From the NCBI RefSeq assembly GCF_020443565.1, contig NZ_JAIZZN010000032.1, forward strand, positions 1-46,522: a DNA stretch of 46,522 nt. Reading direction: 5' to 3'. The stretch is from Clostridium sp. CS001 (lineage in GTDB: Bacteria > Bacillota > Clostridia > Clostridiales > Clostridiaceae). Below the pieces are notes generated by a model. It was not told where the DNA came from. It ran no database searches and saw nothing but the letters and a program-made list of their open reading frames with translations. The translations under genes and the position numbers were made by a program. Shown in pieces: positions 42,098 through 46,522 of this stretch. Positions within the stretch are counted from its first letter, which is position 1, and the number at the start of each line of letters is the position of its first letter.

Positions 42098-42130
42098 TTA
42101 AATCATCTTCTTCGAAGCTGCAATAGAAAT
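42098..42130 (+). repeat. Diverged copy 4 of the 38-bp dispersed repeat
   Basis: TTAAATCATCTTCTTCGAAG followed by CTGCAATAG shares the two ends with the copies at 29293 and 34528 but has a different centre. It lies in the 5' leader of the ABC genes. Confidence 0.4.
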
Positions 42131-42158
42131 ACATTAATTGATTGGAAAGGAGTTATAT

Positions 42159-44246
42159 ATGCTTTTATCACTAAGTAATCTTTCAAAGGAATATATCATT
42201 GAAAAAAAGAAAAGTTTTAACGCCCTAAGTGGCGTAGATCTTAATTTTGAAAAGGGAGAATTTGTTTCAATCCTAGGTCCTTCAGGTTGTGGAAAATCCA
42301 CACTTTTAAATATAATTGCCGGGCTAGATCAGCCTACTTCAGGTGATTTGATTATTGAGGGAAAATCCACTAAAAAATATAAAAAGAAAGATTGGGATTT
42401 ATATCGTAAAAACAATATTGGATTTGTTTTTCAATCCTTTAATTTAATTGAGCATTTATCAGCACTTGAAAATGTTGAAATTGTTATGAATTTAATTGGT
42501 CTATCGAAAAAGGATCGTATTTCGCGTGCAAAAGACCTACTTACTCAAGTTGGGCTAGAATCACATATGGAACATAGACCTGGAGAATTATCTGGTGGCC
42601 AAAAACAAAGGGTTGCAATAGCAAGGGCCCTTGCAAATGATCCAGACATAATACTAGCAGATGAGCCAACAGGAGCCTTAGATAAGAAAACCGGAATTCA
42701 AATTATGCAACTTATTAAAGAAGTGGCACAAGATAAATTAATTATTATGGTTACTCACAACAAAGAACTAGCATATGAATACTCTACTCGTGTAGTAAGT
42801 ATCCTAGATGGAAAAATTCAAAAGGATGAAAGAATTAATGAGTCTGAAACAAATAATTTGAAATCAGAACTAAAAAAGAAAAATAGCAGCATGTCCTTTG
42901 GCGATGCGCTAAAACTATCCCTTAGAAACATTAAACAAAAGATGGGACGTATCTTAGTGACAACCGCTGCTGGCTCCATTGGAATAGCGGGTATTCTATT
43001 AGTTGTAGGTCTTAGTAATGGGGCAACTGATTATATAGATCTTCAAACAAATTCTTTTACTAGTGCTAACATAGTACAGGTGTCAATGAAATTTAAGGAT
43101 GCCGCACTTCAAAAGACTGATTTTCCAAAGAATATAAATGTCTATGACAGTATTAAGAAAAACCCTGAAGTAGCAACTGTCAGAGAAGATTTAAATATTA
43201 AAAACGTTGCTTCTTTTGAAGTAAATAATGAAACTTTAACTGATATCTCCTTTAATGCTTTAGGTGGAGAAAACTATCATTCAAATATTGACCATGCACT
43301 ACATGGTGATTTCCCAAAGGATAATCAGAATGAATTATTAGTAAATAAGGATATGGCAAAAAAAGTTATTGAAAAGTATGGCTTAAATCCAGATACAGAT
43401 GATTATACAAAAGCCATTGGAAAGACTATAAAGGTAGTAATTCAAGATAAAACTACTGACCCAGCCACTGGAGCTGAAGTCTTAGGTAAAAAATATACAC
43501 GAGATTTTAAAGTTGTTGGTGTTGTAGATGAAATAGCCTTAAGCTCGGCTGCTGCATATTATTCATATGATGCAGTTAATACTTGGCTTAAAGATGATGG
43601 TTATTTTGTAGGAAAAGATAACCGCGTAATAAATGCAGAAGTAGTTATAAAAGATGTTCATAACAATGAAAAGGTATTAGATTATATCAATGCTACGGAA
43701 AATGGTGGTATTGGTGGACATAAGATGGCCAAAGATAAGGGTTTCTCTGCAAGCTCACAAATTGTTATGGTTAAATCCGCTATTAAAACTTTAATTAACT
43801 TAGCTCAGGCGGTTATGATTGTATTTATTTCATTAGCCTTAGTTGTTTCAACAATTTTAATAGGTATTGTAATTTTCTCAAGTGTACTTGAACGTAAAAA
43901 AGAAATAGGTATTTTAAAAGCTGTGGGAGCAAGAAATAAAGATATTGCTCGTATATTCAAAGCTGAATCTGCTTTAATTGGTTTCTTTGCAGGTGTCACA
44001 GGAGTAGTGGTTGCCTTTATAATACAACCAATTGCAAATAAAATAATCAATAGCGCATTAAATATTAATGCAGACAATATTGTAAATATCCCATTGACAG
44101 GTATTCCATTTACAGATATTAAAATTCCCTTTGTAACTATTGCCGGCCTCATTGTTATCAGCATATTAGTTGCAGTTTTAGCGGGACATTTTCCATCTAA
44201 ACGAGCAACTAAAATTCAAGTTATTGACGCATTGCGTGATGAATAG
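42159..44246 (+). CDS. MacB-type ABC transporter, fused ATPase and permease (first)
   Basis: A 695-residue fusion. Residues 1-225 are the ATPase: Walker A GPSGCGKST at about 40-48, signature LSGGQKQRVAIARAL, Walker B IILADEPTGALD. Residues from about 260 form the permease, with one span (ILVTTAAGSIGIAGILLVVG), a large outer domain of about 230 residues and three C-terminal FtsX-like spans (VFISLALVVSTILIGIVIFS first). MacB-type proteins transduce energy to export or remove envelope-active peptides rather than import. The start is ATG 42159 after AAAGGAG. The second, similar gene follows 12 bases downstream, so a heterodimer is likely. Confidence 0.92.
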   Translation: MLLSLSNLSKEYIIEKKKSFNALSGVDLNFEKGEFVSILGPSGCGKSTLLNIIAGLDQPTSGDLIIEGKSTKKYKKKDWDLYRKNNIGFVFQSFNLIEHLSALENVEIVMNLIGLSKKDRISRAKDLLTQVGLESHMEHRPGELSGGQKQRVAIARALANDPDIILADEPTGALDKKTGIQIMQLIKEVAQDKLIIMVTHNKELAYEYSTRVVSILDGKIQKDERINESETNNLKSELKKKNSSMSFGDALKLSLRNIKQKMGRILVTTAAGSIGIAGILLVVGLSNGATDYIDLQTNSFTSANIVQVSMKFKDAALQKTDFPKNINVYDSIKKNPEVATVREDLNIKNVASFEVNNETLTDISFNALGGENYHSNIDHALHGDFPKDNQNELLVNKDMAKKVIEKYGLNPDTDDYTKAIGKTIKVVIQDKTTDPATGAEVLGKKYTRDFKVVGVVDEIALSSAAAYYSYDAVNTWLKDDGYFVGKDNRVINAEVVIKDVHNNEKVLDYINATENGGIGGHKMAKDKGFSASSQIVMVKSAIKTLINLAQAVMIVFISLALVVSTILIGIVIFSSVLERKKEIGILKAVGARNKDIARIFKAESALIGFFAGVTGVVVAFIIQPIANKIINSALNINADNIVNIPLTGIPFTDIKIPFVTIAGLIVISILVAVLAGHFPSKRATKIQVIDALRDE

Positions 44247-44258
44247 GAGGGGAAGTAA

Positions 44259-46325
44259 ATGTTACAGATTAAAAATTTAAAAAAGACATATAAAATCGGT
44301 AAACACCAAGTTATAGCATTAGATGATGTATCTTTTGATTTACCCAATGGAAAACTAGTGGCAATTGTTGGACCTTCAGGATGTGGAAAAACCACCTTGA
44401 TGAATTTAATTGGCGCTTTAGATGCAGATTTCCAAGGCGATGTTATTGTTAATGGGAAATCTTTAAAAGAAAGTGGAGCAAAAGATTTAGACACTTATAG
44501 AAAAAATACAGTAGGTTTTATTTTTCAACAGTTTAACTTACTTAATTCACTAACATCAATTCAAAATGTAGAATTAGCTTTAGATTTATCAGGAATCTCT
44601 AAGAAAAATAAAATAGAAAAAGCTCACAATCTGCTTAAGAGAGTTGGACTAAGTGATCAAATGAAAAAGAAAGTAAACCTTCTATCTGGTGGCCAACGTC
44701 AACGTGTAGCCATTGCTCGCGCTCTTGCTAACGATCCTGAAATAATTTTAGCTGATGAACCAACTGGGGCCTTAGATGTTAAAACTGGGGAACAAGTTAT
44801 GGAGTTACTAAAAGAAATTTCAAAGGAGAAGCTAGTGCTCATGGTTACCCATGCACCAGAACTTGCAGAAGCTTATGCTGACTTAATTGTGAAAATGGAA
44901 GATGGAAAGTTAATTTCTATTGAAGAAAATATTTCTTCAATGTCCTCCGCTCCTACTGAAATAGATAAAATAGAAACAAAATCAAGAATGTCCTTTTTAA
45001 CAGCCCTTAAAATGTCACTGCGTAATGCTTGGCTTAAAAAAGGCCGTACTTTGGCAACAGCAATTGGTACTTCTATAGGTATATGTGGAATTGCCTTAGC
45101 TATAGCTATTACCTCAGGTACCACTGATGCGGTTAATAATCAAGTTAAAGGTATATTCCCCACAAATGCAATAACTGTTAATTTAAAAGAAAATGCAGAT
45201 AAATCTATAAGAGATGTTAAGCCCGTAAAATATAGTGATATAAACTCAGTTATGTCTTTGAGTAAAGATTTGTATGCTTATAACTTCCAAATTGGAGGAA
45301 AAGATATTCCTGTAGCAACCTTTTATTCTTTAGATGAAAGTATAATTAAAGATGAAAAATTAATGAGTAAAATGTCAGATCCAGCTACAAGAGAAAAATT
45401 AATTATGATGATGACTCCAGGGGTAATGGAAGATGTTAATAATGATATTCAATATGGAACCCTTCCAAAAAAGGATTCTACAAATGAAATTGTTATTTCA
45501 CTTTCCACCGCTAAAGATTTAGAAAAAGATGGTGGCGATCTTAATAACTTAATTGGTAAGGATATTTACGTTCGTTACCTAAAGCAAGGTTCTAACCCCC
45601 GTGGTAATCAAGGCACTGCCTCTGAGGCACCAATCGTTAAGACTTGGAAAATTGCCGGAATTGCAAACACAACTACTTTAATGGACACTTATTATGCTTC
45701 AAGTGATTGGGCTATCAATTTTTATGAGAAAGAGTTTAAAATAGATAAAACTACTCTGGAAAGTCCTGCTCTAGTTTTATATTCAAAAAATACTAAAGAT
45801 TTAGATGCAGAACTACAAAAATTAAATGACTCCCAAGATAAATATAAATTTGAGTTAACGGGAAAAACTATTTCCTCGCAAGTGGAAGGCGCAATGAAGC
45901 AAGTACGTTATGCCTTACTAGGATTTGCTGCAATATCCATTGTTGTAGCTGCTCTAATGATATCCATTGTTGTTTATATTTCTGTGCTTGAAAGAATCAA
46001 CGAAATAGGTATTCTCCGCGCGGTAGGTGCAAGGAAGAGAGATATCTTGAACATTTTCGTTGCAGAATCCTTCATAATTGGAGTGTTATCTGCAGGCATA
46101 GGATTGCTGTCTACTTTGGGTATATCTAGAATCATAAACGCAGCAGTTTATAACTTCTTAAAGAATATTGCTGCAAATGCTCCTCATATGGAAGTATGTA
46201 AGTTGCCCCTTGCAGATGCTGGTTTAATTTTATTATTCTGCGTGGTGCTAAGTATGATTTCAGGGTTCTATCCATCTTATAAGGCTTCAAAAATGGATCC
46301 TATAGATGCTTTAAGAAGTAGGTAG
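44259..46325 (+). CDS. MacB-type ABC transporter, fused ATPase and permease (second)
   Basis: A 688-residue fusion with the same layout as its neighbour: Walker A GPSGCGKTT at about 38-46, signature LSGGQRQRVAIARAL, Walker B IILADEPTGALD, then one span (TLATAIGTSIGICGIALAIA), an outer domain with SMSKDLYAYNFQIGG-like strands, and three C-terminal spans. The two outer domains differ much more than the ATPases, as expected of a heterodimer with separate ligand contacts. The ATG follows AGGAGGGGAAG. With the upstream histidine kinase and regulator it forms a sensing and resistance module, probably for an antimicrobial peptide or lantibiotic; the actual ligand is unknown. Confidence 0.92.
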   Translation: MLQIKNLKKTYKIGKHQVIALDDVSFDLPNGKLVAIVGPSGCGKTTLMNLIGALDADFQGDVIVNGKSLKESGAKDLDTYRKNTVGFIFQQFNLLNSLTSIQNVELALDLSGISKKNKIEKAHNLLKRVGLSDQMKKKVNLLSGGQRQRVAIARALANDPEIILADEPTGALDVKTGEQVMELLKEISKEKLVLMVTHAPELAEAYADLIVKMEDGKLISIEENISSMSSAPTEIDKIETKSRMSFLTALKMSLRNAWLKKGRTLATAIGTSIGICGIALAIAITSGTTDAVNNQVKGIFPTNAITVNLKENADKSIRDVKPVKYSDINSVMSLSKDLYAYNFQIGGKDIPVATFYSLDESIIKDEKLMSKMSDPATREKLIMMMTPGVMEDVNNDIQYGTLPKKDSTNEIVISLSTAKDLEKDGGDLNNLIGKDIYVRYLKQGSNPRGNQGTASEAPIVKTWKIAGIANTTTLMDTYYASSDWAINFYEKEFKIDKTTLESPALVLYSKNTKDLDAELQKLNDSQDKYKFELTGKTISSQVEGAMKQVRYALLGFAAISIVVAALMISIVVYISVLERINEIGILRAVGARKRDILNIFVAESFIIGVLSAGIGLLSTLGISRIINAAVYNFLKNIAANAPHMEVCKLPLADAGLILLFCVVLSMISGFYPSYKASKMDPIDALRSR

Positions 46326-46335
46326 AAAATAGTAA

Positions 46336-46375
46336 AAACCCCTTAGATATGGTATGTATCTAAGGGGTTTGTTTT
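46336..46375 (+). terminator. Terminator after the ABC genes
   Basis: AAACCCCTTAGATA pairs perfectly with TATCTAAGGGGTTT around a 7-base loop, followed by GTTTTATTTT, ten bases after the stop. Confidence 0.92.
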
Positions 46376-46410
46376 ATTTTGCAATCTCAAATTCTGACTT
46401 AATAGGAGAA

Positions 46411-46463
46411 AGGGGCTGTCTCAAAATAGAAAGTAATTTCTAGATTGAGATAGCCCTTTTTTA
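46411..46463 (+). terminator. Second long hairpin, possibly an IS-end remnant
   Basis: AGGGGCTGTCTCAA pairs with TTGAGATAGCCCTT (one mismatch), and inside it TAGAAA pairs with TTTCTA around GTAA, giving an almost fully paired 48-base hairpin with a T-run. The GGGCTGTCTCAAAA outer sequence is a common end of certain insertion sequences, so this may be a solo remnant now working as a terminator. Confidence 0.6.
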
Positions 46464-46475
46464 TCTTTTAAATGC

Positions 46476-46506
46476 AAAAGCGAATTCCTAAGAATTCGCT
46501 TTTGTT
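46476..46506 (+). terminator. Third hairpin at the window end
   Basis: AAAAGCGAATTC pairs perfectly with GAATTCGCTTTT around CTAA, followed by GTTG. It is the third stem-loop in a row after the ABC genes. Confidence 0.6.
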
Positions 46507-46522
46507 GTATAATTTATATATG

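Overview
The window is AT-rich DNA from a Gram-positive, Clostridium-like firmicute. Evidence: AT-rich codon use, strong GGAGG-type ribosome binding sites with several TTG and GTG starts, a lipid II flippase of the Amj type, an FtsH protease, fused MacB-type ABC transporters, and many best-fit families that are typical of Clostridiaceae. I saw no rRNA, tRNA, CRISPR array, integrase or intact transposase.

Region 1 (1-24.5 kb) is an accessory array. Every gene in it reads on the minus strand. Most are short and unrelated: acetyltransferases, methyltransferases, a Fic toxin with its antitoxin, GrpB, DUF6054, DUF4177, DUF2785, a CHAP peptidase, a dienelactone-hydrolase-like enzyme, an HTH/membrane pair, lipoproteins and small membrane proteins. 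An ECF sigma/anti-sigma operon and amj sit at its left edge. About ten genes are broken: an internally deleted methyltransferase, a Mur ligase with both N-terminal and internal losses, an acetyltransferase without its acetyl-CoA loop, a kinase without its P-loop, a Fic gene with one nonsense codon, and three genes that would each be put back in frame (one still with stops) by one extra A in an A7 tract. Short hairpin repeats (four copies, all in one orientation) and two long attC-like palindromes lie between the genes. This resembles a cassette array without an integrase, or a gene graveyard.

Region 2 (24.6-29.6 kb, plus strand) holds an XRE-cupin regulator, an EutH-family permease overlapping an aminopeptidase P, and an EamA exporter. 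Together they look like a small amine/peptide uptake and processing locus. It is followed by a 33-residue basic small ORF and a strong hairpin.

Region 3 (29.7-34.5 kb) has a divergent TetR regulator and a DUF2156 protein, then ftsH, DUF4180 and an acetyltransferase. A cluster of DnaA-box-like sites lies between the last two.

Region 4 (34.8-38.4 kb, minus strand) is a MarR - ArsA - small protein - ArsA operon. Both ATPases have a C-terminal HSP20-like domain. The MarR protein and the small protein end in the same VKKVK-plus-hydrophobic tail, which suggests they dock on those domains. A shared 21-bp motif precedes marR and the first arsA. This is the best candidate for an undescribed system here.

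Region 5 (38.7-46.5 kb, plus strand) has a CDF metal exporter, then a response regulator/histidine kinase pair and two tandem MacB-type ABC transporter genes. Helically phased direct repeats before the transporter genes look like the response-regulator binding site. This has the layout of a peptide-antibiotic sensing and resistance module. Three strong terminators close the window.
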